Below, in pieces: positions 37,783-49,049 of a DNA stretch of 64,000 nucleotides. Every line of letters begins with the position of its first letter. Within the stretch, counting starts at the first letter, position 1. The stretch is from Rhizobium herbae (GTDB lineage: Bacteria; Pseudomonadota; Alphaproteobacteria; Rhizobiales; Rhizobiaceae). Under the pieces are notes generated by a model that was not told the DNA's origin, searched no databases, and was given only the letters and a program-made list of their open reading frames with translations. Both the position numbers and the translations under genes were made by a program. The stretch spans positions 372,001 to 436,000 of the forward strand of contig NZ_JAEUAO010000001.1 in assembly GCF_019511375.1 (NCBI RefSeq), given 5' to 3'.

Positions 37783-40446
37783 TTACGCCGCCAGCGCCGC
37801 GCCGACCGCATCGATGGCATCCTTGGCCTTGGCACCGTCCGGGCCGCCGGCCTGCGCCATGTCGGCGCGACCGCCGCCGCCCTTGCCGCCGAGTGCTGCG
37901 GAGGCGACGCGGACCAGGTCTACGGCGCTGAAGCGACCGGTCAGGTCGTCGGTGACGGCAACGACGGCGCTCGCCTTGCCATCGGCGGAAACGCCGACAA
38001 AGGTGACGATGCCGGAGCCGAGGCTCTTCTTGCCATCATCGGCGAGGCTCTTCAAATCCTTCGGCTCGACGCCGGTCACGACCTTGCCGAGGAACTTGAC
38101 GCCGCCAATCTGCTGCACCTGATCGGCAGAACCATTGGCGTCGCCGCCGCCGAGCGCCAGCTTCTTCTTTGCCTCGTTCAGCTCGCGCTCCAGCTTGCGG
38201 CGCTCGTCCATCAGTGTTTCGACGCGGCTCAACACCTCTGCCGGCTGCACCTTCAGCGTCGCGGCAAGCGACTTGACCCGCTCGTCCTGCTCGTTGAGGT
38301 AGGCAAGCGCCGACGCACCGGTCAACGCCTCGAGGCGGCGAACGCCGGCACCGACGGCACTTTCGCCGACGATCCGCACCAGGCCGATTTCGCCCGTGGC
38401 GCCGACATGGGTGCCGCCGCAGAGTTCGACCGAATAGGGCCGGTTGGCCTTGGAGCCATGAATGCCCTGCCCCATCGACACGACGCGGACCTCATCGCCG
38501 TATTTCTCCCCGAACAGCGCCATCGCGCCCTCGGCGATCGCATCGTCGACGCTCATCAGGCGGGTGGTGACGGGCGAGTTCTGCACGATGATCTCGTTCG
38601 CCATGTCTTCGACCAGCTTCAGTTCGTCGGCCGTCATCGGCTTCGGATGCGAAACGTCGAAGCGCAGGCGCTCGGGCGCGACCAGCGAACCCTTCTGCGC
38701 CACATGGGTGCCGAGCACCTCGCGCAGCGCCTCGTGGAGAAGATGGGTCGCCGAATGATTGGCACGCAACCGCGAGCGGCGGGCATGATCGACGGTGAGC
38801 GCAGCGGCATCGCCGACCTTCACCATGCCTTCATCCACGACGCAGGCATGGACGAACAGGCCTTCGCCACGCTTCTGCGTGTCGGTCACCGTCAGCCTGG
38901 CGCCGTCGGTCGAGATCACGCCGGTATCCCCAACCTGGCCGCCGGACTCGCCGTAGAACGGCGTCTGGTTGAGCACCAGCTGGACCGTCTCGCCCTTCGC
39001 AGCGGTCTCGATCGCCTTGCCGTCGCGCACGATCGCCTGAACGACGCCTTCAGCGGTCTCGGTGTCGTAGCCGAGGAAGTCGGTTGCCCCGAGCTTTTCC
39101 TTGAGTTCGTACCAGATGGTTTCCGTGGCCTTGTCACCGGAGCCGGACCAGGAGGCGCGAGCCTCCGCCTTCTGCCGCTCCATGGCCGCGGAGAATGCGT
39201 CCGTATCGACGCCGATGCCGCGGGCGCGCAACGCGTCCTGCGTCAGGTCAAGCGGGAAGCCGTAGGTATCGTAGAGCTTGAAGGCGGTTTCGCCGTTCAG
39301 CCGGTCGCCTTCCGAGAGATCCGCCGTCGCATCCGCGAGAAGGCCGAGGCCCCGCTCCAGCGTCTTGCGGAAGCGGGTTTCCTCGAGTTTCAGGGTTTCG
39401 GAAATCAGCGCTTCGGCGCGCATCAGCTCGGGATAGGCGCGGCCCATCTGGCCGACCAGGGCCGGCAGGAGCTTCCACATCAACGGCTCCTTGGCGCCGA
39501 GCAGCTGCGCATGGCGCATGGCACGGCGCATAATGCGACGAAGCACGTAGCCGCGCCCTTCGTTCGACGGCAGGACGCCATCGGCAATCAGGAAGGCGGA
39601 GGACCGCAGATGGTCGGCGATGACGCGGTGGCTGGCGCGACGGTCGCCCTCGGCCTTGACGCCGGTCGCCTCTTCCGACGCCTCGATCAGCGCGCGGAAC
39701 AGGTCGATGTCGTAGTTGTCGTGCTTGCCCTGCATGAGGGCCGCGACCCGCTCGAGGCCCATGCCGGTGTCGATCGACGGACGCGGAAGATCGACGCGCT
39801 GTTCCTTCGTCACCTGCTCGTACTGCATGAAAACGAGGTTCCAGATTTCGATGAAGCGGTCGCCATCTTCATCCTTCGAACCCGGGGGGCCGCCCCAGAT
39901 ATGGTCGCCGTGGTCGTAGAAGATTTCAGAACAGGGCCCGCAGGGACCGGTATCGCCCATGGCCCAGAAATTGTCGCTGGTCGGGATACGGATGATCCGG
40001 TCGTCGCTGAAGCCGGCGATCTTCTTCCACAGGCCGAACGCCTCGTCGTCGGTGTGATAGACGGTGACCAGCAGACGCTTGGCGTCAATGCCGAAATCCC
40101 TGGTGATCAGGTTCCAGGCAAGCTCGATCGCCCGCTCCTTGAAATAGTCGCCGAACGAGAAATTGCCGAGCATTTCAAAGAAGGTGTGATGGCGCGCAGT
40201 ATAGCCGACATTGTCGAGGTCGTTATGCTTGCCGCCGGCACGCACGCATTTCTGCGCGGTGGCGGCCGTGGAATAGGGCCGTTGCTCGAGGCCGGTGAAG
40301 ACGTTCTTGAACTGCACCATGCCGGCATTGGTGAACATCAGGGTCGGGTCGTTGCGCGGCACCAGCGGGCTCGACGGCACGACCTCATGGCCGTTCTTCT
40401 TGAAGTAGTCGAGGAACGTCGACCGGATTTCATTCACGCCGTTCAT
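37783..40446 (-). CDS. alaS: Alanyl-tRNA synthetase
   Basis: 887 residues, full length. It charges tRNA-Ala and edits mischarged tRNA. The catalytic part is shown by [15 protein letters not shown] and [15 protein letters not shown]. The editing zinc site has [11 protein letters not shown] (HxxxH) and CGGTHV; the C-terminal DHHA1 domain has [15 protein letters not shown]. It lies downstream of recA in the same direction. The long open frame on the opposite strand is a codon-bias shadow. Confidence 0.98.
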   Translation of the reverse strand: MNGVNEIRSTFLDYFKKNGHEVVPSSPLVPRNDPTLMFTNAGMVQFKNVFTGLEQRPYSTAATAQKCVRAGGKHNDLDNVGYTARHHTFFEMLGNFSFGDYFKERAIELAWNLITRDFGIDAKRLLVTVYHTDDEAFGLWKKIAGFSDDRIIRIPTSDNFWAMGDTGPCGPCSEIFYDHGDHIWGGPPGSKDEDGDRFIEIWNLVFMQYEQVTKEQRVDLPRPSIDTGMGLERVAALMQGKHDNYDIDLFRALIEASEEATGVKAEGDRRASHRVIADHLRSSAFLIADGVLPSNEGRGYVLRRIMRRAMRHAQLLGAKEPLMWKLLPALVGQMGRAYPELMRAEALISETLKLEETRFRKTLERGLGLLADATADLSEGDRLNGETAFKLYDTYGFPLDLTQDALRARGIGVDTDAFSAAMERQKAEARASWSGSGDKATETIWYELKEKLGATDFLGYDTETAEGVVQAIVRDGKAIETAAKGETVQLVLNQTPFYGESGGQVGDTGVISTDGARLTVTDTQKRGEGLFVHACVVDEGMVKVGDAAALTVDHARRSRLRANHSATHLLHEALREVLGTHVAQKGSLVAPERLRFDVSHPKPMTADELKLVEDMANEIIVQNSPVTTRLMSVDDAIAEGAMALFGEKYGDEVRVVSMGQGIHGSKANRPYSVELCGGTHVGATGEIGLVRIVGESAVGAGVRRLEALTGASALAYLNEQDERVKSLAATLKVQPAEVLSRVETLMDERRKLERELNEAKKKLALGGGDANGSADQVQQIGGVKFLGKVVTGVEPKDLKSLADDGKKSLGSGIVTFVGVSADGKASAVVAVTDDLTGRFSAVDLVRVASAALGGKGGGGRADMAQAGGPDGAKAKDAIDAVGAALAA

Positions 40447-40612
40447 AGTGCGCCCTTACCTCTGCATCAGATGTCCGCAGCCCTGGCCGAGCCGCGAACC
40501 GGAAAACTCTTGAAAATCGCCGATCGCCGATATTCGCCGATCCTGCTCCCGCCCGTTTGGAACACAGGCTTTTATCGTCCGCGCCAACCCCTGTCCAGAC
40601 GGCAAAAGCAAA

Positions 40613-40639
40613 CCGGCCGCCCTGTCAAGGAGCGGCCGG
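40613..40639 (-). terminator. Terminator after recA
   Basis: On the minus strand, CCGGCCGC / GCGGCCGG stem (8 bp, loop of 11) followed by TTTGCTTTTG. It starts 29 bp after the recA stop, before alaS. Confidence 0.7.
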
Positions 40640-40667
40640 CAAAGACATTCAGTAAAATCACGCGAAC

Positions 40668-41759
<1,092 letters not shown>

Positions 41760-41815
41760 TTGATCCACCTTTAGGTTATGGAAGCTGCCGAGGCAATGAA
41801 GCTGCCGATGAAAGC

Positions 41816-41844
41816 TATGTACACTTTTTGTTCTCATTTGGCAA
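41816..41844 (-). promoter_or_regulatory. recA promoter with embedded SOS box
   Basis: On the minus strand, TTGCCA (41839-41844) and TACATA (41816-41821) are 17 bp apart, a clear -35/-10 pair. Between and overlapping them lies GAAC-N7-GTAC (41819-41833), one base from the alphaproteobacterial LexA consensus GAAC-N7-GAAC. LexA bound here would block the promoter. Confidence 0.75.
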
Positions 41845-41886
41845 GCGGCGCCTATACAGCTGATTCCATGGAAAAAATGACGGCGT

Positions 41887-41901
41887 GTTCGTTTCTTGTT
41901 C
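41887..41901. promoter_or_regulatory. Second, perfect SOS box in the recA-psuK gap
   Basis: GTTC-N7-GTTC occurs exactly at 41887-41901, and a further GTTC follows at 41904. It is 128 bp from the recA start and 95 bp from the psuK start, so it could serve either gene. Confidence 0.6.
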
Positions 41902-41995
41902 CCGTTCTTTCAGAAGCCCATAAAAAAGCGGGATAGCGGACACCCTCGAATAACGGACACAACGAATCGGATCTCAGGGGCACACGGGAAAACGC

Positions 41996-42943
41996 ATGAC
42001 AGGCAGCAAAGTTTCCATCTTCGGCGGCGCGCATATTGACCGGCGCGGGCGCATCTCCGGCGCGACGGCCCCGGGCGCCAGCAATCCGGGCAGCTGGTTC
42101 GAGGAGGCTGGCGGCGGCGGCTTCAATGCGGCGCGTAATCTGGCGCGGCTCGGGCTTGAGGTATGCATGATCAGCCCGCGCGGCGGCGATGCTGCGGGCA
42201 ACACGGTCGCAGAAGCCGCCGCTGCAGCGGGCGTGATCGACAACCCGTTCGTCTTCCTCGATCGCAAGACGCCGAGCTACACGGCCATTCTCGAAAACGA
42301 CGGCAATCTGGTGATCGCGCTTGCCGACATGGATCTCTACCGGCTGTTCTCCCCACGGCGGCTGCAGCAGCGCGCCATGCGGGAGCTTGTTTCCGCGAGC
42401 GATCTGATCGTCACCGACGCCAACCTGCCGGAGGAAACGCTTGCGAGCCTCATCGAACGGGCCGCGCAGGAAGCAAAGCCGATCGCGGCCATCGCCATTT
42501 CTCCGGCCAAGGTGGTGCGCCTTGCAAACAGTCTCGCCGGCCTCAGCTTCCTGTTCATGAACGAGGCGGAAGCGCGCGCCCTGACGGGCAGCGACGTCAC
42601 GGAAGCGGCAGAATGGCCCGCGCTTCTGCAGGCTGCCGGTCTTTCCGGCGGCGTCATCACCCGCGGCGGCAGGCGGGCGCTCGCCTTTCGCCAGGGGCAG
42701 GCCGTTGCCGTCACCCCGCCTGCCCTCGATGCGCTCGGCGATGTAACCGGCGCCGGAGACGCGCTGGCCGCCGGTTTCCTGGCGGCATACCTCGGCGGCG
42801 AACCGCTGGACATGTGCCTGCGTTCAGGGGTCGCTGCCGCCGGCATCACCGTGCGCTCGCCGCTTGCCGTATCGGAAAAAATGTCGCGCGAGATGCTTGG
42901 GGAGGCAATTCGGCTTGTGCCGCCAGCCGAAATCCTGTCATGA
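41996..42943 (+). CDS. psuK: Pseudouridine kinase (PfkB family)
   Basis: 315 residues. PfkB carbohydrate kinase with the glycine-rich start SIFGGAHIDRRG, WFEEAGGGGFNAARNLARLG and the ATP/anion-hole motif DVTGAGDALAAGF near residue 245. The next gene is psuG, which makes the pseudouridine assignment firm. Together they phosphorylate and split pseudouridine to uracil and ribose 5-phosphate. The gene is divergent from recA. Confidence 0.9.
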   Translation: MTGSKVSIFGGAHIDRRGRISGATAPGASNPGSWFEEAGGGGFNAARNLARLGLEVCMISPRGGDAAGNTVAEAAAAAGVIDNPFVFLDRKTPSYTAILENDGNLVIALADMDLYRLFSPRRLQQRAMRELVSASDLIVTDANLPEETLASLIERAAQEAKPIAAIAISPAKVVRLANSLAGLSFLFMNEAEARALTGSDVTEAAEWPALLQAAGLSGGVITRGGRRALAFRQGQAVAVTPPALDALGDVTGAGDALAAGFLAAYLGGEPLDMCLRSGVAAAGITVRSPLAVSEKMSREMLGEAIRLVPPAEILS

Positions 42944-42974
42944 ACGCGCCCGAGAGAGCCACAAAGGACATGCG

Positions 42975-43898
42975 ATGACCAAGCCGTTTTCACCCCTACT
43001 GCCGATGGAATATTCCGACGAAGTCGCGGCCGCCAAGGCACGCGGCGCGCCGCTGGTGGCGCTGGAATCGACAATCATCACCCATGGCATGCCCTTCCCC
43101 GGCAATCTCGACATGGCCCGCAGCGTCGAGGCAATCATCCGCGAGGAAGGCGCAGTACCGGCGACGATCGCCGTCATCGACGGTATCCTGCACATCGGCC
43201 TGGAAGACGCGCAGCTCGAAACGCTCGCCCAGACCGAAGGCGCGATGAAGCTGTCGCGCGCCGACCTCGCCTTTGCGATTGCCGAACGCCGCACGGGCGC
43301 AACGACTGTCGCCGCAACCATGATTGCCGCGGCGCGCGCCGGCATCCGGGTCTTTGCCACCGGCGGCATCGGTGGCGTGCATCGCAAGGCCGAGGAGACA
43401 TTCGACATTTCCGCCGACCTCGACGAACTGGCGCGCACCGGCGTGATCGTCGTCTCAGCCGGCGCCAAGGCGATCCTCGACATTCCCAAGACGCTCGAAG
43501 TGCTGGAAACGCGAGGCGTTCCGGTCGTCACCTATGACAGCGACATCTTCCCGGCCTTCTGGTCGCGCGATTCCGGACTGAAGAGCCCGCTGATGCTCAA
43601 TAGCCCGGCGGCAATCGCCAATTTCCAGAGGATGCGCGACCTGCTCGGCGTCGACGGCGGCATGCTGATCGCCAATCCGGTGCCGGAGGAAAGCGAGATC
43701 CCGCGCGACGAAATGGAGATCTACATCGCCCGCGCGCTCGACAATGCCGAACGCGACGAGATTTCCGGCAAGGCCGTCACGCCCTATCTGCTCGACAGCA
43801 TCTTCGGGCTGACCGATGGCAGAAGCCTCGAAACCAATATTGCGCTGGTCGAAAACAATGCGCGGCTTGCCGCTGAAATCGCCGTTGCGCTGGAATAG
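42975..43898 (+). CDS. psuG: Pseudouridine-5'-phosphate glycosidase
   Basis: 307 residues. The enzyme cleaves the C-C glycosidic bond of pseudouridine 5'-phosphate. Seen: ALESTIITHGMPFPGN (about residues 29-44), FATGGIGGVHR and YDSDIFPAFWSRDSG. The ATG at 42975 is 31 bp after psuK. Terminator-like hairpins follow. Confidence 0.95.
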   Translation: MTKPFSPLLPMEYSDEVAAAKARGAPLVALESTIITHGMPFPGNLDMARSVEAIIREEGAVPATIAVIDGILHIGLEDAQLETLAQTEGAMKLSRADLAFAIAERRTGATTVAATMIAAARAGIRVFATGGIGGVHRKAEETFDISADLDELARTGVIVVSAGAKAILDIPKTLEVLETRGVPVVTYDSDIFPAFWSRDSGLKSPLMLNSPAAIANFQRMRDLLGVDGGMLIANPVPEESEIPRDEMEIYIARALDNAERDEISGKAVTPYLLDSIFGLTDGRSLETNIALVENNARLAAEIAVALE

Positions 43899-43921
43899 TT
43901 CACCGGTACGCAGAAAGCAAA

Positions 43922-43941
43922 GGCCGGAGTGATGTCCGGCC
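43922..43941 (-). terminator. Terminator for cckA (first of two identical hairpins)
   Basis: Perfect 7-bp stem GGCCGGA / TCCGGCC with a 6-nt loop. On the minus strand it is followed by TTTGCTTT. It is identical over 20 bp to the hairpin at 44126. Confidence 0.55.
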
Positions 43942-43975
43942 TCAGATCGCTGACAAACCTCACAACACCCCCTGA

Positions 43976-44095
43976 CGTCATCCTCGGCCTTGTGCCGAGG
44001 ATCTGCCTCACGCCCGTTAAGCTATTGAGCTTAATTATTTATTTTTAAATTCTGACAGGCTTAGATGCCTGGGACAAGCCCAAGCATGACGGAAT
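43976..44095. repeat. Palindromic rhizobial repeat element
   Basis: The left end (GTCATCCTCGGCCTTGTGCC from 43978) and the reverse complement of the right end (GTCATGCTTGGGCTTGTCCC, ending near 44093) match over about 30 bp with some changes. The middle is AT-rich. Repeats of this kind, with GTCATCCTCGG...CCGAGGAT ends, are scattered between genes in Rhizobium chromosomes. Confidence 0.6.
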
Positions 44096-44125
44096 TGGCA
44101 GATAACCGGCTTTATCAGCAGTCTG

Positions 44126-44150
44126 GGCCGGAGTGATGTCCGGCCGTTTT
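44126..44150 (+). terminator. Terminator for psuKG (second of two identical hairpins)
   Basis: Same 20-bp hairpin as at 43922, here followed by GTTTTC on the plus strand. It lies 4 bp before the end of cckA. Confidence 0.55.
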
Positions 44151-44154
44151 CTCC

Positions 44155-46758
44155 TCAGCTGTCGAGCATTTCTCGCACGGCAACCGCAAGCTGCTTCAGC
44201 GAAAACGGCTTCGGCAGGAAGCCGAACTTGGCGTCGGCCGGCAGGTTCTTGGCGAAGGCGTCTTCGGCATAGCCGGAGACGAAGATGAATTTAAGGTCGG
44301 GATAGTTCTTGCGGATTTCCCGAAGCAGCGTCGGCCCGTCCATTTCGGGCATGACGACGTCGGAGACGACGATATCGACCGCGCCGTTCAGTTCCTCCAT
44401 GATCTCGAGCGCCTCGACGCCAGAGCCTGCCTCGTGCACGGTATAGCCGCGGGTCTCCAGCATGCGCTTGCCGCCCCGGCGAACCGCTTCCTCGTCTTCC
44501 ACCAAGAGCACGACTGCCGAGTTGCCGGTGAGGTCGGTCGGCTCCTCCGCCTTGGAGGGGGGCTTGGTTCCGAGCATGGTGGCGGCTGGCACGTCAGCCA
44601 CCTCGCCCGGCAGCAGCGTTTCCTCGACATAGCGCGGCAGCAGGATGCGGAACGTCGTGCCCTTGCCGACCTCGGATTCGGGATAGATATAGCCGCCGGA
44701 CTGCTTGATGATGCCGTAGACCATCGACAGCCCAAGGCCGGTCCCCTTGCCGACTTCCTTGGTTGTGAAGAAGGGTTCGAATATCTTGTCGAGGATCTCG
44801 GGTGGAATGCCGGTGCCCTGGTCGGACACCTCAACCATCACATAATCCTCCTCCGGCAGTTCACGCCGGTTCAGCGCCGCGACTTCGGCGGCCGGCAGGT
44901 TGCGCGTGCGCAGCGTGATGACGCCGCCATTGGGCATCGCATCGCGGGCATTGACCGCAAGGTTGAGGATGACCTGCTCGAACTGGCCGAGATCGGTGCG
45001 CACCGGCCAGAGATCGCGGCCGTAGTCGACCTCCAGCTTGACGTTGGTTCCAGTCATGCGGTCGACCAGCATGCGCAGATCGCCGACGACGTCGGTCATG
45101 TTGAGCACCGTTGGCCGCATGGTCTGCTTGCGCGAAAAGGCGAGAAGCTGGCGAACCAAAACGGCAGCACGGTTGGCGTTGCGCTTGATTTCCATCAGGT
45201 CGGCAAAGCTCGCGTCGGAGGGCCGGGCCGAGAGAAGCAGGTGATCCGAAGAAAGCAGGATCGCGGTCAGCACGTTGTTGAAGTCATGGGCGATGCCGCC
45301 TGCCAGCGTACCGACGGCATTCATCTTCTGCGTCTGCGCCATCTGGGTCTCGAGCGCCTTCTGCTCGGTGATCTCCACCGCATAGACGATCGCCGCCTCT
45401 TCCGGCGCCTGATCGCTCTGGTCGATGACGGCATTCACATAGAAGCGGAAATGCCGCGTCTCATCGGTCGGATGCAGCGAATCGATCGGGGCGATATCGC
45501 CCTGCCGGTCCTTGGCGGCCTCGAGCGCCTCGCGCAGTTGCGGCCGCTCCATCTCATGCACCACGGCTTCGAGCAATGCCCCATGCTCCATGTCGTCCTG
45601 CGACACGACGCCAGAAAACAGTTTGAGGAAGGGCGCGTTGGTTCTCAAGATCCGTCCGTTGCCATCGACGGAGGCGATTGCCATCGGCGTGTTGTTGAAG
45701 AAACGGGTGAAGCGCATGGCGGCTATCGAGGCCGATTGATCGCTTTCGTCATCCGTGGCGCGGGCAAGCACGATTGTCCGGCTCTCGCCGGGAGCACCGT
45801 CCCGGGTCGAGGATACGCGGTGGATCATGCGCACAGCAAAACTCTGGCCGTTGGCCTTCTTGAGATCGAGGTCGAGTGTCTTGGTCTTTTTCAGGCCCGG
45901 TTCGGCCTGTACGGACTGGACGAGCGCCAGCCCCTCGCCCGCCACCAGATCGGCGATGGTCATCGATCCGGGCTGGAATTTCGTCAGGTCGAGGCCGAGC
46001 CAATCGGCGAGCGTCGCGTTGATATAAAAGATCTCGCCCTTCTTGCCGGCGGAGAAGAACCCGGCCGGCGCGTGATCGAGATAATCGATGGCGTTCTGCA
46101 ATTCCTTGAAGAAGCGCTCCTGATCGTCACGCTCGGAGGTGATGTCGGAAATCTGCCAGATGTAGAGAGGGTTGCGACCACCGTCTTCGAGCGGCAAGAC
46201 GCGGGCCTTCAGCCTAAACCAATGGGCGCCCGATCCGGCAGAACCGCCGCCCGGGTTCAAAGGCTTCAGCAGACGGAATTCCTCGTGGCCGGCCTTGCCT
46301 TCATGCAGGCCGTTGGTCAGGCGGTATATCGCCTCGGTCGCCTCTCTGTTGCGCGACAGGATCGTTTCGAGCGACTGGATTTCCGTCGCCTTGGTCGCCC
46401 CGGTGAGCGCGCCATAGGCGGCATTGGCATAGATGATCCGGCCCTTGCGGTCGGTCACCAGCGTACCGTCCTGGTGGCCGTCGAGAAAGGCCCGGGCAAG
46501 CTCGTCCGGGCGGGATTGCGGCATGACCTCGATGAAGCCGATGACCGAGGACACCAGGAAGAAAATACCGACCATCGCCAGCACGCCGAGAATGCCGAGC
46601 ACGATCTCATTCTCGAGCTGGTTCTTGAAGACGACGAAGGCAACGGCTGAACCGGTCAGGACGATGGCGAGCAGAATGATCCGCAGTACCGTGCCCGGCC
46701 GGCTTCCACGGTCCACGATCGGCATGTGATAGTCACCTGCCTGCTGCAATTTCGTCAT
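44155..46758 (-). CDS. cckA: Hybrid sensor histidine kinase CckA
   Basis: 867 residues. CckA starts the CckA-ChpT-CtrA phosphorelay that controls the alphaproteobacterial cell cycle. Order: two membrane segments (about residues 25-75), PAS regions, HisKA with the phospho-His in [17 protein letters not shown]-binding N box [14 protein letters not shown] and [18 protein letters not shown], and a C-terminal receiver with phospho-Asp in [12 protein letters not shown] and conserved Lys in LPKPFS. The start has GAGG 5 bp upstream. ChpT and CtrA are not in the window. Confidence 0.95.
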   Translation of the reverse strand: MTKLQQAGDYHMPIVDRGSRPGTVLRIILLAIVLTGSAVAFVVFKNQLENEIVLGILGVLAMVGIFFLVSSVIGFIEVMPQSRPDELARAFLDGHQDGTLVTDRKGRIIYANAAYGALTGATKATEIQSLETILSRNREATEAIYRLTNGLHEGKAGHEEFRLLKPLNPGGGSAGSGAHWFRLKARVLPLEDGGRNPLYIWQISDITSERDDQERFFKELQNAIDYLDHAPAGFFSAGKKGEIFYINATLADWLGLDLTKFQPGSMTIADLVAGEGLALVQSVQAEPGLKKTKTLDLDLKKANGQSFAVRMIHRVSSTRDGAPGESRTIVLARATDDESDQSASIAAMRFTRFFNNTPMAIASVDGNGRILRTNAPFLKLFSGVVSQDDMEHGALLEAVVHEMERPQLREALEAAKDRQGDIAPIDSLHPTDETRHFRFYVNAVIDQSDQAPEEAAIVYAVEITEQKALETQMAQTQKMNAVGTLAGGIAHDFNNVLTAILLSSDHLLLSARPSDASFADLMEIKRNANRAAVLVRQLLAFSRKQTMRPTVLNMTDVVGDLRMLVDRMTGTNVKLEVDYGRDLWPVRTDLGQFEQVILNLAVNARDAMPNGGVITLRTRNLPAAEVAALNRRELPEEDYVMVEVSDQGTGIPPEILDKIFEPFFTTKEVGKGTGLGLSMVYGIIKQSGGYIYPESEVGKGTTFRILLPRYVEETLLPGEVADVPAATMLGTKPPSKAEEPTDLTGNSAVVLLVEDEEAVRRGGKRMLETRGYTVHEAGSGVEALEIMEELNGAVDIVVSDVVMPEMDGPTLLREIRKNYPDLKFIFVSGYAEDAFAKNLPADAKFGFLPKPFSLKQLAVAVREMLDS

Positions 46759-47108
46759 AGGGCCCTCGTTTGCAACCGGTGCCGCGCGCCTCCGGAATGA
46801 ATGCGCGGGTTCGGTCCATCTGCTCCGCTTGGCGGCAGCTCGGGCGGATCTGCAATCCGCGCCGGCGGACAGCGAAACACCAAGCAGGAATCATCTTTAA
46901 CAGCCGCAGGGAAGTGCAGAAAGCACTTGCATGAAAGCCATTGGCGTGAATTCACAGGGAATGTCCAGCCTGATGTCGCCAAAGCCCACAACGGCACTAG
47001 ATCTATGATAAACCAATCAGACTTGGACAAAGAGCAACATCGCTTGTCTCGATCTGAAAAAAGCCGTCAAATGGGCGCAGGTCAGGATAATCACGAAGGA
47101 GAACGCAC
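46759..47108. other. Divergent gap between cckA and the FliO-like gene
   Basis: 350 bp holding both promoters. Apart from the ribosome site AAGGAG at 47096, I see no clear motif or RNA. Confidence 0.5.
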
Positions 47109-48074
47109 ATGATCGAAGATATCGTTGGTAACAACGGTACCCGTTTCATCATTGCCGCGGGCGCTGTGGCTCTTGGCCTTTTTTGCCTCGTGGCGGTGCT
47201 CTGGTTCATCCGCAACCGCCCCTCTTCTCCCTTCATCCGCGGTGGCAAGAACCGGCAGCCGCGGCTCGCCGTGCTCGATGCCGCAGCCGTCGATACCCGC
47301 AGGCGTCTGGTTCTGGTCCGCCGGGACGATGTCGAGCACCTGATCATGATCGGCGGCCCGACGGACATCGTCATCGAAAGCCGCATCGGTGCCCAGCCAG
47401 CCCCGCAGGCCGGCGCCGCCTCGTCTCTTCCCGAAGCCATCGCCGCGAGCCCGGTCGCGGAACGTCGTGCGGCACCGGCGGCAGAAACCCGGACCGCGCC
47501 CGTCTCTGCGATGGGCCAGGTGCTTTATGGCGAAAACATTGACCAGGTCCCGGCACCGACGGCCAGAGGCGCCCAGCTACGGGCGCAGCCGGAGGTTCGC
47601 GAGGCAGTGCCCGAGCGTATGGTTGCCCAGCCGCGCCTTCAACCCGTGACCTCGAATACCATACCGACGGTCGCGGTCGAGCGGGCCGGGTCACCGGAGG
47701 ACATTTTGGATGCAGCGCGCACACGTGTGCTGGCCGCAACACCACCGGCTTCCGGGCAGCGTCCCTTGACGCAGACAAACCCGGTACCGGTCGCATCCGC
47801 CACGCAAACCACCCAGCCCGCGCCGAGCCAGAGAGACAGCTCCGTCGCCGAATTCGAACGTATTCTCGACGCCCAGATCACCGGTGACCTTGGCAAGCTG
47901 ACGGCCGACGACGTGCGCGTTGATCAGGACCAGCGCGCGAACGCGGCTTCGCAGAGCGCCATGATCCGGCAGGAACCACGGCTGGGCAGCGTTGCGGGCG
48001 CGAGGACGGAACCGACGCTGGAAGACGAGATGAACCGGATGCTGAACGAGATTGCCGTCAACCGGAAGAACTGA
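47109..48074 (+). CDS. FliO-like flagellar biosynthesis protein
   Basis: 321 residues. One membrane helix near the N-terminus (FIIAAGAVALGLFCLVAVLWF) is followed by RLAVLDAAAVDTRRRLVLVRRDDVEHLIMIGG (about residues 52-82, in parts), the FliO domain. The remaining two thirds are Pro/Ala/Gln-rich and look disordered. FliO helps assemble the flagellar export gate. The gene is outside any flagellar cluster, so its role is inferred from the domain. A terminator follows at 48105. Confidence 0.75.
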   Translation: MIEDIVGNNGTRFIIAAGAVALGLFCLVAVLWFIRNRPSSPFIRGGKNRQPRLAVLDAAAVDTRRRLVLVRRDDVEHLIMIGGPTDIVIESRIGAQPAPQAGAASSLPEAIAASPVAERRAAPAAETRTAPVSAMGQVLYGENIDQVPAPTARGAQLRAQPEVREAVPERMVAQPRLQPVTSNTIPTVAVERAGSPEDILDAARTRVLAATPPASGQRPLTQTNPVPVASATQTTQPAPSQRDSSVAEFERILDAQITGDLGKLTADDVRVDQDQRANAASQSAMIRQEPRLGSVAGARTEPTLEDEMNRMLNEIAVNRKN

Positions 48075-48104
48075 CGGGTTGCGTGCCACAACAGTCCGGA
48101 CAAC

Positions 48105-48136
48105 AAAAAACGGCGCGAGGTTCGCGCCGTTTTTTT
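48105..48136. terminator. Bidirectional terminator between the FliO-like gene and dksA
   Basis: Stem CGGCGCGA / TCGCGCCG (48111-48129) flanked by A6 on the left and T7 on the right, so it can end transcription on either strand. Confidence 0.9.
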
Positions 48137-48154
48137 AATGTTGGGACCGGAAGC

Positions 48155-48574
48155 TTATTCGTCACGATAGACTTTTTCGCGTCGCTCGTGGCGTTCCTGT
48201 GCTTCGATCGAGAGTGTGGCGATTGGCCGTGCGTCGAGACGCTTCAATCCAATCGGCTCGCCCGTCTCCTCACAGTAGCCGTAGGTTCCCTCATCCAGCC
48301 GCTGCAGGGCTGCATCGATCTTGGAAATCAGCTTGCGCTGCCGGTCACGGGCCCGAAGCTCGATCGCCCGGTCGGTTTCCGAAGATGCCCTGTCTGCAAG
48401 ATCGGGGTGGTTTGCACTTTCCTCGGCGAGGTGCCCGAGCGTCTCACGCGCCTCGCGCAGGATGTCGTTTTTCCAAGCGTTCAACTTTGCTCTAAAATAT
48501 GCACGCTGGTTGGTATTCATGAATTCCTCGGTCTCGGACAGGACAAAGGAACTAAGATCGATCTTCTCACTCAA
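48155..48574 (-). CDS. dksA: RNA polymerase-binding protein DksA
   Basis: 139 residues. It works with ppGpp at RNA polymerase. The coiled-coil body is followed by the zinc-finger region YGYCEETGEPIGLKRL, which keeps only one Cys (the classical four-Cys finger is reduced), and RPIATLSIEAQERHERRE. The start is a TTG at 48574, chosen because AGGAGA lies 6 bp upstream and the protein then begins SEKIDLS; ATGs at 48595 and 48655 lack ribosome sites. Confidence 0.92.
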   Translation of the reverse strand: MSEKIDLSSFVLSETEEFMNTNQRAYFRAKLNAWKNDILREARETLGHLAEESANHPDLADRASSETDRAIELRARDRQRKLISKIDAALQRLDEGTYGYCEETGEPIGLKRLDARPIATLSIEAQERHERREKVYRDE

Positions 48575-49049
48575 CGCGATTCTCCTGAAGAACATCTCAT
48601 TGCGGCGGTGTATAGACCCATGCAGGCGCCGTTTCAAGTCTCTGAAAAATACCACACCGTTTTTTAAGCTTTGCTTAGTGCCGAGGCTAACGGGCTAATA
48701 TTTCATCAAAATTACAGGTTCAAAATTTTTCGCGAAATTGTCTTGCAACCGATAGCAGCCATACATGCCGAAAGTTGCGGGCGCAGGATCGGAAAAATCC
48801 GCAACAGCCCGATTTCGGCACGGCAGACGCCCAAAAAACGGGCGCATAATTCCCCTGCTGAAGAAGACGCCAACGCGCCATATCGGGCATCAGTGTTCTG
48901 AAACCGACACTCCGGCACACAACTGATAACCGGCCTGTTGAAAAACAAATCGCCGTGGCTTGATCTTTGCGCAAGGCCAGCGGACAAAGTTCGTCTGAAG
49001 CCGAGCGATCGACGCGGTTGCCGTCGATCCATTTTCGGGATCCCGCCCT
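48575..49049. other. Gap between dksA and sixA
   Basis: 475 bp. The region from about 48640 to 48740 is AT-rich, probably the dksA promoter. A GC-richer stretch with imperfect palindromes around 48765-48840 has no terminator-like end. I cannot support a gene here. Confidence 0.5.

Noticed and set aside
44434-46650. A 738-codon open frame opposite cckA
   Set aside because: Antisense shadow of a well-identified kinase gene; no domain or ribosome site.
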